A model generated the notes under the pieces. That model saw nothing but the letters and a program-made list of their open reading frames with translations, did not search any database and was not told the DNA's origin. From Oscillospiraceae bacterium (GTDB lineage: Bacteria; Bacillota; Clostridia; Oscillospirales; JAKOTC01): DNA of 15,576 nucleotides. A program made the translations under genes and the position numbers. Positions 5,958 to 14,365 of the stretch are shown one piece after another (the stretch's first letter is position 1; each line of letters opens with the position of its first letter). Location of the stretch: assembly GCA_035353335.1 (NCBI GenBank), contig DAOPZJ010000061.1, positions 1 to 15,576 of the forward strand. The letters run 5' to 3'.

Positions 5958-8633
5958 ATGGCCGACAAGAAAAAGTGTTTTGTTATCTCCCATACGCATT
6001 GGGACAGAGAGTGGTATGAGACTTTTCAAGGTTATCGGTTCCGGCTCGTGCGCATGTTCGATGAGCTGCTCGAGGTCTTGGAACAAAATCCCGACTACAA
6101 AGTGTTTCACACCGACGGCCAGACCATTGTGCTCGAGGACTATTTGGAGATCCGTCCCGAGAACAGAGATCGCATGCAAAAATTGATCGATGCGGGAAAG
6201 TTGATCATCGGCCCGTGGTATGTCATGCCTGACGAATTTTTGATCTCAGGCGAGTCGCTGGTGCGCAATCTGCAAAAGGGCAATGACATTTGTAAAGAAT
6301 ACAATGCCGAGCCGATGAAGACCGGTTATGTCATCGACATCTTCGGCCACAACGCCCAATTCCCGCAGCTTTTAAAGGGCTTCGGTTTCGAGTCTGCTGT
6401 GGTTTATCGCGGCATCGGTGATTTCCCGAAAGACGCTTTTACCTGGATAGGCGCAGACGGCAGCGAGATTACCGCATTCAAGCTTGATATCGACCGCACC
6501 TACAGCAATTTCTATTTCTCAATCCGCTGGCCGTTCGAGGGCAGGGAATATGAGAATAACGAGTTATTTGAACGCACAAGGGCGATGCTCGACCGCTCTG
6601 ATAAAGCCGCCACTTGTTCCAGTTATCTGATGATGGACGGGTGCGACCATATCGACACCGAACCGCGCCTGCCGGAAATTTTGAAAAAGCTCAACGAGCA
6701 TTTCCCGGATTACGAGTTCATCCATACTTCATTCGGAGAGTTCGAAAATAGTTTTAAAGCCGAAAACCCCAAACTGCAAAAGATCACGGGCCCGCTCTAT
6801 CATATCGGGCAAAAGGGTCTTAACAATATCGTACTCAAGAACGTGCTGTCCTCAATGGCGCATTTAAAGCAGATGAATTCCGCCTGCGAAAACCTGCTGA
6901 CCGCATGGGCGGAACCGTTTGACTTTGCGGCTTCAATGATCGACAGCCCGCGCACGGACTTTTACATCCGCCACTCGCTGCCGCGCTCCGGCTTTTTTAA
7001 ACAGGCGTGGAAAATCCTTTTGCAAAACCACCCCCATGACTCAATCTGCGGCTGTTCAATTTCCGATGTTCACGAGGACAACGTCAACCGTTTCAAGCAG
7101 GTGCTTCGCATCGGCGAACGCACCACGACTGATGCGCTCGAACAGATCGCCGAAAATATCAACACTTCGTCGCTGCCGGGTGAGACCTTCTTCACGGTCT
7201 TCAACCCCGCACAAAATCCTACTTCGGGAGTTACGGTTTTCACGCTGGTCTTGCCGAAGGGTAATTATAAAAACTTTAAACTTTTCGATGCAAACGGAGC
7301 CGAAATTCCTTATCAAATTTTCTTGGTTGGCGGCACCTATCCGGTGCCCGTCGCCCCCATTCATAAACTGATCAATTTTGAGGAAAAAGAAAAAGTCACG
7401 GTCGTCGCTTCCCTGAGCATTCCGGCGGGCGGTTATACCACGCTCTCAGTCAAATACTACCATTACGAAATGCCCAAAGACGGACAGTATAATTCCGAAA
7501 AGCCCGACGCCTCGCGGTACGGCGGCACGATGCGAATTACCCGCAATAGTTGGGACAACGGCGTGCTGATCGTCGCGTTCGAAAACGGCGGGCTCAAAGT
7601 GACCGATAAAAAGACCGGAAAGATTTATCAAAACCTGCTGACTTTCGAGGACTGCGGCGACGTCGGCGACGGTTGGAACTATGTCAAGCCGACCGGCGAT
7701 TCGGAGTTTTCGACTTTCGGCAGCTGCTCAGGTTTTGCCGTACTCTCCGACGGACCGTTTGCCGCAGTGCTGGAACTTACCCACAAACTCGAACTGCCCG
7801 AAAGCTATAATCCGACCGATAAAACTCGTGCCTGTGACCGAAAGACGTTCGAACTGCGTACGACCGTTACAATTTTAAAAGGCGCGGAGACCATCTCGTT
7901 CAAGACTACAGTTGAAAACGATATCGAAGATCACCGCCTGCGGGTGCTGTTCCCGACAGGATTTGACAGCAAAGAATTTTATACCCAAACGCCTTTTGAC
8001 ATGCAGAAGTGGGATGTGAAAAAGGCAAACAACGACAAATCCGGCGAGATCGAGACCAACGTCAACCCGACACAAGGTACGGTCTTTATCAAAGACGGTA
8101 AAAACGCCTTCGCGCTTTATACCAAGGGCCTTTATGAAGTCGAGGTTGCCGAGTCCGACCGCACCGTCGCGCTGACGCTGTTCCGCGCGTTCCCGAACGA
8201 GGTCGCGCAGCCGAAAGCTACGATGGGTCAAATGCAGACCGAGATGACTTTCGAATACGCCGCAGCTTTCTCAAGCGCCCTTACCCCCGAAAACGCCTTG
8301 CAAAACAGCATTGCGTATAAATCGGGATTGCGCACTTTCGAAACCGGCTGCCATACAGGTAATTTGAAATCCGAACAATCCTTCTTTGCGCTTGACAGCG
8401 CAAACAGCGTGGTTTCGGCGTTACAGCTTAAACCAGAAAACTGCGGCGTACTTCGCATATTCAACCCGGGAGAACAGACCGACAAAGCCGTTTTCTCGCT
8501 GGCCAAACCGGTTGTAAAAGCCGCCGAGACGGATTTCCCGGGGAATGTGAAGAGTGCGCTGACCGTCAAAGACGGAAGAGTTTTACTGTCGCTCAAACCG
8601 CACGAAATCAAGACAGTGGAATTCATGTTTTAA
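5958..8633 (+). CDS. GH38 family alpha-mannosidase
   Basis: This is a retaining, zinc-dependent alpha-mannosidase that removes mannose from glycans or mannosides. The 891-residue protein opens with SHTHWDREW, giving the zinc ligands H14 and D16. The nucleophile is D127 in YVIDIFGHNAQFPQ, and PHDSICGCSISDVHEDN supplies the further ligand H360 and D361. The remaining two thirds are the central helical bundle and C-terminal beta domains typical of bacterial GH38 enzymes of about 850-1000 residues. There is no signal peptide, so it probably acts in the cytoplasm on imported oligosaccharides. Start: ATG at 5958 with AAGGGG eight bases upstream. It lies 43 bases after mltG and 12 before the fucosidase gene, in the same transcription unit. 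Linkage specificity cannot be assigned. Confidence 0.94.
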   Translation: MADKKKCFVISHTHWDREWYETFQGYRFRLVRMFDELLEVLEQNPDYKVFHTDGQTIVLEDYLEIRPENRDRMQKLIDAGKLIIGPWYVMPDEFLISGESLVRNLQKGNDICKEYNAEPMKTGYVIDIFGHNAQFPQLLKGFGFESAVVYRGIGDFPKDAFTWIGADGSEITAFKLDIDRTYSNFYFSIRWPFEGREYENNELFERTRAMLDRSDKAATCSSYLMMDGCDHIDTEPRLPEILKKLNEHFPDYEFIHTSFGEFENSFKAENPKLQKITGPLYHIGQKGLNNIVLKNVLSSMAHLKQMNSACENLLTAWAEPFDFAASMIDSPRTDFYIRHSLPRSGFFKQAWKILLQNHPHDSICGCSISDVHEDNVNRFKQVLRIGERTTTDALEQIAENINTSSLPGETFFTVFNPAQNPTSGVTVFTLVLPKGNYKNFKLFDANGAEIPYQIFLVGGTYPVPVAPIHKLINFEEKEKVTVVASLSIPAGGYTTLSVKYYHYEMPKDGQYNSEKPDASRYGGTMRITRNSWDNGVLIVAFENGGLKVTDKKTGKIYQNLLTFEDCGDVGDGWNYVKPTGDSEFSTFGSCSGFAVLSDGPFAAVLELTHKLELPESYNPTDKTRACDRKTFELRTTVTILKGAETISFKTTVENDIEDHRLRVLFPTGFDSKEFYTQTPFDMQKWDVKKANNDKSGEIETNVNPTQGTVFIKDGKNAFALYTKGLYEVEVAESDRTVALTLFRAFPNEVAQPKATMGQMQTEMTFEYAAAFSSALTPENALQNSIAYKSGLRTFETGCHTGNLKSEQSFFALDSANSVVSALQLKPENCGVLRIFNPGEQTDKAVFSLAKPVVKAAETDFPGNVKSALTVKDGRVLLSLKPHEIKTVEFMF

Positions 8634-8645
8634 GAAGGTATTCAC

Positions 8646-10028
8646 ATGAATAAAACCATTAAAGGTTTTTTGGACTAGGCCGCCAATATCAAGCCGACCG
8701 CACGGCAGCTTGCATGGTTCAACACCGGTTTTTATGCTTTTGTGCATTTCTCGCCGAATACCTACACCGATCTCGAATGGGGTCACGGCGACGAAGACCC
8801 GGCGATTTTCAATCCGACCGACCTTGACTGCGACAGCTGGGTCGAAGCTGTCAAGGCCGCCGGGATGAAAGGGCTGATTCTGACTGCCAAGCACCATGAC
8901 GGATTTTGCCTGTGGCAAACCAGTACTACCCTGCACAGCATGAAGAGCAGCCCGTTCAAAGGCGGGAAAGGCGATATCGTCAGGGAGGCCGCCGATGCCT
9001 GCAAGCGAGGCGGCATCAAATTCGGCTTCTATCTTTCTCCGTGGGATCGCAACTGCCCGTTCTATGGCACCCCGGCTTATAACGATTTTTACAAAGCCCA
9101 GCTGATTGAATTATTGACCGGTTACGGTGACATCTTTGAGGTCTGGTTCGACGGCGCGTGCGGGGAAGGCCTTAACGGCAAAAAACAGGAATATGATTTC
9201 GAGGGATTTATTAAGATAATCCGCAAATACCAACCGAACGCCGTGATCTTCAATGACCGCGGGCCCGATGTGCGTTACTGCGGCAACGAGGCCGGAAAAG
9301 GCCGTCATGCCGAGTGGGCGATCGTCCCGTATGAACTCTGCGACCGCGAGCAAACAACTCCGACCGGAGATTCGGCCATCCCCGGGACGTTGGATTATTT
9401 ACGCAGCGAGATTCAAGACCTTGGTGGACTTGAAACGATTTTATACAGCAAGAAGCTCGTCTTCGCCGGCGCAGAAATCGATACCTCAATCCGCAAGGGT
9501 TGGTTTTATCACTCATATGAGGAACCTCATTCACTCGAAAAGTTGTTTGAGATCTACCTCTCTTCGGTCGGTTCGAACGCCTGTTTAAATCTCAATATCC
9601 CACCGATGCCGACCGGCAGATTTGACCCGCGTGATATCGCCCGTCTAAAAGAACTCGGTGACCGGATTAAAATGGAATTCGGCAGCGATGTCACCGGCAA
9701 AGCAAAGATCGAATACATCTTTTTAAACCCGGATAAAACGCAGTTGCAAATCGATATCGCTTACAAAGAACCGCTGCGCCCTAAATATTTTGTCCTTTCC
9801 GAGGACATCTCAAAAGGCCAGCGCGTCGGCAGTTTCATCATTACCGATGAGTGTTGGGACGGCAAATACCGCAATTTCTATGACGGGACCTGCATCGGCA
9901 ACCGAAAAATCTGCGCTTTTTCCGACAGCCGTTGTGTAAACTGCACCCAACCCAAAGACAAATTCCGCATTACAATCACTGCGGCACGCGGCGAGATCTT
10001 TTTAAAAGATTTGAAAATCTTCGCTTAG
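8646..10028 (+). pseudogene. GH29 alpha-L-fucosidase gene interrupted by an in-frame TAG at codon 11
   Basis: GH29 enzymes hydrolyse terminal alpha-L-fucose by a retaining mechanism. The frame opens with ATG at 8646 after AAGAAGG, seven to eight bases upstream, and reads MNKTIKGFLD, then TAG (8676-8678). It then continues without a break through conserved family sequence: PTARQLAWFNTGFYAFVHFS, LILTAKHHDGFCLW, FYLSPWDRN, the nucleophile motif EVWFDGACGEG (Asp169 counting from the ATG) and CLNLNIPPMPTGRFDP. Conserved sequence starts right after the stop and the first later in-frame start-like codon is GTG at 8742, inside the first beta-strand. Reinitiation would therefore give a damaged enzyme. 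One base change (CAG, AAG or GAG to TAG) explains it. The rest of the frame is intact, so the lesion is recent, is read through, or is a sequence error. No signal peptide is visible. Confidence 0.85.
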
Positions 10029-10043
10029 GAGATTACCTGCATC

Positions 10044-10574
10044 ATGATATTGCCCCGGACGAAACTCGGAAAAGTCATCTTATGCGGCCTGTTCGCCGCA
10101 ATTTTATGCATTCTTGCCATCATCACTATCCCGATCGGGCAGGTGCCGATCACCATGGCGCTGCTCGGCGTCTTTATGACTGCGGCCATACTGCCGCCCT
10201 TTTCGGCAACTGCTTCCGTACTCGTATATATTTTAATCGGAGCAATCGGCATACCGGTTTACTCAGGCTTCGGCGCGGGTGTCGGCGTGCTTTTGGGCGC
10301 GACCGGCGGCTATTTAATGGCCTATCCGGTGATGGCACTTGCGGTTTCTGGATTTTTGAAACTGTTTAAAAACCGCTGGTATGGCTACTGGCTCGGCGCT
10401 GTCGCTGCGCTCCTGCTCTGTTACGGATTTGGGACGCTCTGGTTTTGCAAAGTGACCGGTACTGGATTTACGGCTGCTCTGGCTGTCTGCGTATTTCCGT
10501 TTATTCCGTTTGATATCGTCAAAGCGGCGGCTGCGTTTGGCGTAAAAGCAGCTTTGATAAAAACAATCAAATAA
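10044..10574 (+). CDS. bioY: BioY family biotin transporter, substrate-binding (S) component
   Basis: BioY is the integral membrane S component that binds biotin; it works alone or with the shared ECF ATPase/transmembrane module. The 176-residue protein has about six hydrophobic helices. It carries the family signatures IPIGQVPITMALLGVFMTA, GAIGIPVYSGFGAGVGVLLG and GATGGYLMAYP, and ends with the hydrophobic FPFIPFDIVKAAAAFGVKAAL segment. Length is close to the usual 180-200. The start ATG at 10044 lies 15 bases after the fucosidase stop, and that TAG forms part of the TAGGAG ribosome binding site. It is the last gene of the sulfotransferase-mltG-GH38-GH29 run. No ECF ATPase genes are nearby, so a shared module elsewhere is presumed. 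Its link to glycan genes is not obvious. Confidence 0.9.
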   Translation: MILPRTKLGKVILCGLFAAILCILAIITIPIGQVPITMALLGVFMTAAILPPFSATASVLVYILIGAIGIPVYSGFGAGVGVLLGATGGYLMAYPVMALAVSGFLKLFKNRWYGYWLGAVAALLLCYGFGTLWFCKVTGTGFTAALAVCVFPFIPFDIVKAAAAFGVKAALIKTIK

Positions 10575-10602
10575 CTGTAATAACGAACGATTCTGAATAA
10601 AA

Positions 10603-10659
10603 ATACACCATTTAAGAATATTTTGTTTTTTTCTTGCATTTTAAAAAAATGTGGTGTAT
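10603..10659. repeat. Inverted repeat flanking the gdhA promoter
   Basis: ATACACCA (10603-10610) is repeated as its exact complement TGGTGTAT (10652-10659), 41 bases apart. The match extends by ATTT/AAAT on the inner side if one base is bulged. The right arm overlaps the -10 box. Spaced half-sites in this position fit an operator for a regulator that bends or loops DNA, but chance in AT-rich DNA is possible. The surrounding 118-base gap has a T-run (10625-10632) but no convincing bioY terminator. Confidence 0.4.
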
Positions 10660-10662
10660 AAT
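10634..10662 (+). promoter_or_regulatory. Strong sigma-A promoter of the glutamate dehydrogenase gene
   Basis: TTGCAT (10634-10639) and a perfect TATAAT (10657-10662) are separated by exactly 17 bases, directly after a T-rich stretch that could act as an upstream element. Transcription should begin near 10669, leaving a short leader of about 24 bases with GGGGGAA before the ATG at 10693. Confidence 0.85.
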
Positions 10663-10692
10663 GCGGACATACTTTTTTTGGGGGAATTGCTC

Positions 10693-12045
10693 ATGCCGGA
10701 AATCAAGAGTCCGTATCTTACTAAGGTGTACGCAGATGTGTGCCGCCGCAATGCGGGAGAAGCCGAATTTCTACAGGCAGTCAAAGAAGTTTTAGAATCA
10801 TTGGAACCGGTGGTAACCGCAAAACCGGAGCTTGAAAAATTCGGAATCATCGAGCGCATTACCGAACCCGAGCGCTTTATCCAATTCCGGGTGACCTGGG
10901 TCGGCGACGACGGTAAAGTCAACGTCAATCGCGGTTATCGCGTACAGTTCAATTCAGCAATCGGACCGTATAAAGGCGGTCTGCGGCTGCATCCCTCCGT
11001 GTGCGCAAGCATTATTAAATTTCTCGGTTTTGAGCAAATACTCAAAAACAGCTTAACCGGGCTTCCGATGGGCGGCGGCAAAGGCGGCTCTGATTTCGAC
11101 CCCAAGGGCAAATCCGACGGCGAAATCATGCGGTTCTGCCAGTCGTTTATGACGGAACTCAGTAAACATATCGGTGCGGACTGTGACGTTCCGGCCGGCG
11201 ATATCGGTGTGGGCGGCAGAGAAATCGGTTTCTTGTTCGGACAGTATAAAAAGCTCAGAAACGAATTCACCGGCGTTTTGACAGGCAAAGGACTTTCCTA
11301 CGGCGGCTCGCTCGCGCGCAAAGAAGCCACAGGTTACGGCCTGTGCTATCTGACCGCCGAAATGTTGAAAGTTATGAAAAAAGAGTCGTTTAAAGGCAAA
11401 AATGTGGTCGTTTCCGGCTCTGGCAACGTTGCCCTTTACGCTTTGCAGAAGACTAATCAACTGGGCGGAAAAGTCGTAGCGATGTCCGATTCCAACGGAT
11501 ATATCTATGACCCGAACGGTATTCAATTCGAGATCATCCGCGCTCTGAAAGAGGATAAGCGCGAGCGTATTTCGGAATATGTAAAACAGGTTCCGACGGC
11601 TAAATATGTCGACGGCTGCAACGGGATTTGGTCTGTAGCATGCGATATCGCACTGCCCTCCGCGACACAAAACGAAATCGATGAGGACAGCGCCAAAACA
11701 TTGATCAAGAACGGCGTTATCGCCGTGGCCGAGGGCGCCAATATGCCCAGCACGCCCGAAGCAATCGAATTGTTCCTAAAGAACGGTGTCCTGTTTGCGC
11801 CCGCCAAAGCAGCCAATGCCGGCGGCGTCGCAGTCTCCGGACTTGAAATGAGCCAAAACAGCATTCGCCTGTCCTGGACTTTCGAAGAAGTGGACGAAAA
11901 GCTGCACGGCATCATGGTATCGATTTTCCATAACGCCTATCAGGCCGCCGAAAAATATGGCATGAAGGGCAACCTGGTCGCCGGCGCCAACATCGCGGGT
12001 TTTGAAAAAGTCGCCGATGCAATGATTGCACAGGGAATCATTTAA
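10693..12045 (+). CDS. gdhA: Glutamate dehydrogenase, hexameric, probably NADP-dependent
   Basis: This enzyme interconverts 2-oxoglutarate plus ammonium and glutamate, a main route of nitrogen assimilation. The 450-residue protein matches the small hexameric class I type. Substrate and catalytic residues match those of the Clostridium symbiosum enzyme with a shift of five: K94 in YKGGLR, K118, K130 in GLPMGGGKGGSDFD, and D170 in VPAGDIGVG. The dinucleotide loop VSGSGNVA (240-247), followed by SDSNG, resembles NADP-using enterobacterial GdhA more than the NAD-using clostridial form; cofactor choice is inference. The ATG at 10693 is chosen over an upstream GTG at 10651 because that codon lies within the promoter and GGGGGAA precedes the ATG. 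A nuclease-fold gene follows 38 bases downstream. Confidence 0.95.
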   Translation: MPEIKSPYLTKVYADVCRRNAGEAEFLQAVKEVLESLEPVVTAKPELEKFGIIERITEPERFIQFRVTWVGDDGKVNVNRGYRVQFNSAIGPYKGGLRLHPSVCASIIKFLGFEQILKNSLTGLPMGGGKGGSDFDPKGKSDGEIMRFCQSFMTELSKHIGADCDVPAGDIGVGGREIGFLFGQYKKLRNEFTGVLTGKGLSYGGSLARKEATGYGLCYLTAEMLKVMKKESFKGKNVVVSGSGNVALYALQKTNQLGGKVVAMSDSNGYIYDPNGIQFEIIRALKEDKRERISEYVKQVPTAKYVDGCNGIWSVACDIALPSATQNEIDEDSAKTLIKNGVIAVAEGANMPSTPEAIELFLKNGVLFAPAKAANAGGVAVSGLEMSQNSIRLSWTFEEVDEKLHGIMVSIFHNAYQAAEKYGMKGNLVAGANIAGFEKVADAMIAQGII

Positions 12046-12083
12046 TTATCTTATCTAACAGCAAAAGAGGCAGTTCATCGCGC

Positions 12084-12788
12084 ATGAGATTCAAGTTAAT
12101 GACTTATAACATCCAGCACGGGCTGCGCCATCTCAAGGGCGGTATCGACCTTGGGATGGTCGCAGACGTGATTCGGAAATTCGATCCCGATGTCGTCACA
12201 CTCAACGAAGTGCGCGACAGCGGAGACGATCCCGAATATTTTCATCAAACCGAGCGGATCGCGAAACTGCTCGGCTGGCCGAATTATTATTTCGCACGGG
12301 CGATCACATTCCCGGACGGCGGCGATTACGGCAACGCCATTCTCTCCAAACTCCCGTTCAAATCCGTTCAAACGATTCTTATCCCCGATCCGCCGGTGAA
12401 GGACGAGGATAAATATTACGAGACCCGCTGTCTCTTGAAAGCCGAATTCGACGGCTTCATGGTGCTCGCAACCCATATGGGACTCGCCCGTGCCGAAGCC
12501 AAAAACGCCGTTTCGACCGTGCTCGCCAATACCGGAAAAGAACCGATTGTTTTGATGGGTGATTTCAACCTCGAACCCGATGATCCGATTCTGGCTCCGA
12601 TTTACGCGGCATTCACTGATACTGCGACGATTTTAAAAGATAAAACATTAAAAAGCTGGCCGTCCGATGCCCCGCGTATTAAAATCGACTATATCTTCAC
12701 TAAAAACGTAAAAAAAATCATTGGTGCGGATATTCCACAAATTCTCGCAACCGATCATTGCCCGCACTTGGCGGAAATCGAAATATAA
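12084..12788 (+). CDS. Endonuclease/exonuclease/phosphatase (EEP) family hydrolase
   Basis: The 234-residue protein has the EEP metal-dependent phosphodiesterase fold. Its motifs are MTYNIQHG with N9, TLNEVRD with E42, ATHMGL with H131, MGDFNLEPDD with D160 and N162, IDYIF with D202, and the closing ATDHCPHLAEI with D224 and H225. These are the residues that bind the metal and attack the phosphate in DNase I/exonuclease III-like enzymes. No signal peptide is seen, so it is probably cytoplasmic. Family members act on DNA, RNA, inositol phosphates or sphingolipids, and the short loops here do not reveal the substrate. The start is ATG at 12084, with AAGAGG about 13 bases upstream. It is 38 bases after gdhA, with no promoter evident between, so it is likely co-transcribed. 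Confidence 0.85.
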   Translation: MRFKLMTYNIQHGLRHLKGGIDLGMVADVIRKFDPDVVTLNEVRDSGDDPEYFHQTERIAKLLGWPNYYFARAITFPDGGDYGNAILSKLPFKSVQTILIPDPPVKDEDKYYETRCLLKAEFDGFMVLATHMGLARAEAKNAVSTVLANTGKEPIVLMGDFNLEPDDPILAPIYAAFTDTATILKDKTLKSWPSDAPRIKIDYIFTKNVKKIIGADIPQILATDHCPHLAEIEI

Positions 12789-12794
12789 CATCAA

Positions 12795-12824
12795 AAAGAG
12801 CGGGCGCAATTGCGTCCGCTCTTT
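12795..12824. terminator. Bidirectional hairpin terminator between convergent genes
   Basis: AAAGAGCGGGCGCAA (12795-12809) pairs with TTGCGTCCGCTCTTT (12810-12824) to form a 15-bp stem with one G-T pair. The flanking A-run (12793-12797) gives TTTTT on the minus strand, so termination of the minus-strand gene ending at 12839 should be efficient. On the plus strand only CTTTG follows, so it is weaker there. Confidence 0.8.
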
Positions 12825-12838
12825 GCGATATTTGATTA

Positions 12839-14365
12839 TTATCGCCGAAACGGAGTAACCTCCTCTGTTTTTACTTGACTGACCAGCGTTCCGGTTTCAT
12901 CAAAAGCGTATTCATAGACATTGCATGCGCCGCCGATGGTGAACGACGAAGTCATCATTGAGAGGAAAGTATCTGTGATGCGCTCGACTTTCCAAATGAG
13001 CTGCCCCTTTTCATCCTTTGACAACTTGGAACCTATTGACCCTTCGACCGAGTAAAACTCACCGGGCACGCCGGTTTCGGGATCGCAAACGAGCAGCACC
13101 GCCGTGAAGTTCGCGCGCACTCGCTTGGTCAGCTCCTCATTGGAGATATCAAAATCTTCTTCTGCAAAGATCGGATTTAAAATCCCCGCGATGTCATATC
13201 TGCCCCCGGCAGTTTCTTCGCCTTCGCCGAGTTTCGGTACCGAATAAGCGCTCAGATAGATTTTTCCGTTGTAGTCGAACATATCGGTGATAAAATATTC
13301 CGAATCCTGTGCGCTGTAGGTGAACTTGTCGGTGAATGTTCCGTCGGATTCCACTTTCAACAGATATTGGCCATCCGTAGAACTCAACAGCTGTACCAAA
13401 TATCCGTCACCGAGTTTGGCAGCGCCCATGATCCCGGAGGTTCCGACTTCTTTTTCGGTGTGCCGAATCACTTTGCCGCTGTAATCGTAGCGGATGACTT
13501 CAAGCACGTTTTTAGAGTACGCATAATACGAGGTTTGGTCATTGTTTTGACTAGTTTCGGTTATTGGCAAACGGGCATTTCCAAATACCGTGATGCCGCT
13601 GTCGTCACAGACCACTTTTTCATAAGATTCTCCTCCATTATTACCGTTATCGGCATGGATATCCCACAGAACCTGCCCGTTTTTATCAAGCAGAGCCAGT
13701 CGGCCGCTTGATATCTCATTGCGGAAAAAGCTCTCGCTCATTCCGAACAATACGATATAATCTCCGTAAACGGTATAATTCCTGATGGAAAAATCGGGGA
13801 GTTCCGCCTTCCAGAGCAGGGTATCGCCGTCGTATTTCCCGAATACAACCTTATCGGGCACATTCATCTCGAGTGATTTGTCGAATTTTTGGACATAGTT
13901 ATACCTGTATTCGCCGGTGTCCAGCGGGATGTTATAGTAATTGCCATTGATGTTTTTATAATTCCAGAGCGCTTCAACATCTTCCGGTGTCGGCGCGTTT
14001 TGCGAGATTTGATAACCGGTAACGCTCTTTTCGATCACCTCTGCGGTCTTGTCGTAGGCGAATTTTCCGGTCGTGATGTCGCGGTAAACATTTTTAATCT
14101 CCCCGCGCGCAAGCCCCTCGGTCGAGAGATTGTTTTGGGCAAAGAATGTCAAGGCGGCATTATATTCTTTCACCTCCGCCGCGATTGCAAAAGCCGATGA
14201 CCCTCCGCCGAGCAGCAGTACGGCAAGACAGGCGGCAAGTGCGGGTCTCAGCCGGAATTTCCGTACCGGTTTTGTTTTGCTTTCCAGCATCGCGATGGTT
14301 TTATCATTGAAATCTTCGCTTAATTTCACCGCTTGAATGGCATCGCGGTAGTTGTTATGCTTCAT
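12839..14365 (-). CDS. Single-pass membrane protein with propeller-like outer domain; probable anti-sigma factor/sensor
   Basis: The 508-residue protein has a short basic cytoplasmic region (1-40, ending KPVRKFRLRP), one transmembrane helix (about 41-63, AACLAVLLLGGGSSAFAIAA) and a large outer domain. The outer part contains blade-like repeats such as GDTLLWKAELPD, LLDKNGQVLWDIHAD, RYDYSGKVIRHTEKE and VESDGTFTDKF, which suggest a beta-propeller. I do not recognise a named family. The gene overlaps the end of the ECF sigma gene by 11 bases. This arrangement is typical of sigma/anti-sigma pairs, so the N-terminal 40 residues may hold the sigma factor; that is inference. The ATG at 14365 is chosen because GGGAGG lies eight bases before it; a TTG two codons upstream is less likely. 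Confidence 0.75.
   Translation of the reverse strand: MKHNNYRDAIQAVKLSEDFNDKTIAMLESKTKPVRKFRLRPALAACLAVLLLGGGSSAFAIAAEVKEYNAALTFFAQNNLSTEGLARGEIKNVYRDITTGKFAYDKTAEVIEKSVTGYQISQNAPTPEDVEALWNYKNINGNYYNIPLDTGEYRYNYVQKFDKSLEMNVPDKVVFGKYDGDTLLWKAELPDFSIRNYTVYGDYIVLFGMSESFFRNEISSGRLALLDKNGQVLWDIHADNGNNGGESYEKVVCDDSGITVFGNARLPITETSQNNDQTSYYAYSKNVLEVIRYDYSGKVIRHTEKEVGTSGIMGAAKLGDGYLVQLLSSTDGQYLLKVESDGTFTDKFTYSAQDSEYFITDMFDYNGKIYLSAYSVPKLGEGEETAGGRYDIAGILNPIFAEEDFDISNEELTKRVRANFTAVLLVCDPETGVPGEFYSVEGSIGSKLSKDEKGQLIWKVERITDTFLSMMTSSFTIGGACNVYEYAFDETGTLVSQVKTEEVTPFRR

Noticed and set aside
8676..8678. Reassignment of TAG to an amino acid in this genome
   Set aside because: cysN, cysC and the fucosidase gene itself end in TAG at the expected family ends, and no other gene here contains an in-frame TAG.
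10651..10692. Upstream GTG start for glutamate dehydrogenase adding 14 residues
   Set aside because: The codon lies between the -35 and -10 boxes of a near-perfect promoter, so it would not be transcribed; the ATG at 10693 has a proper ribosome binding site.
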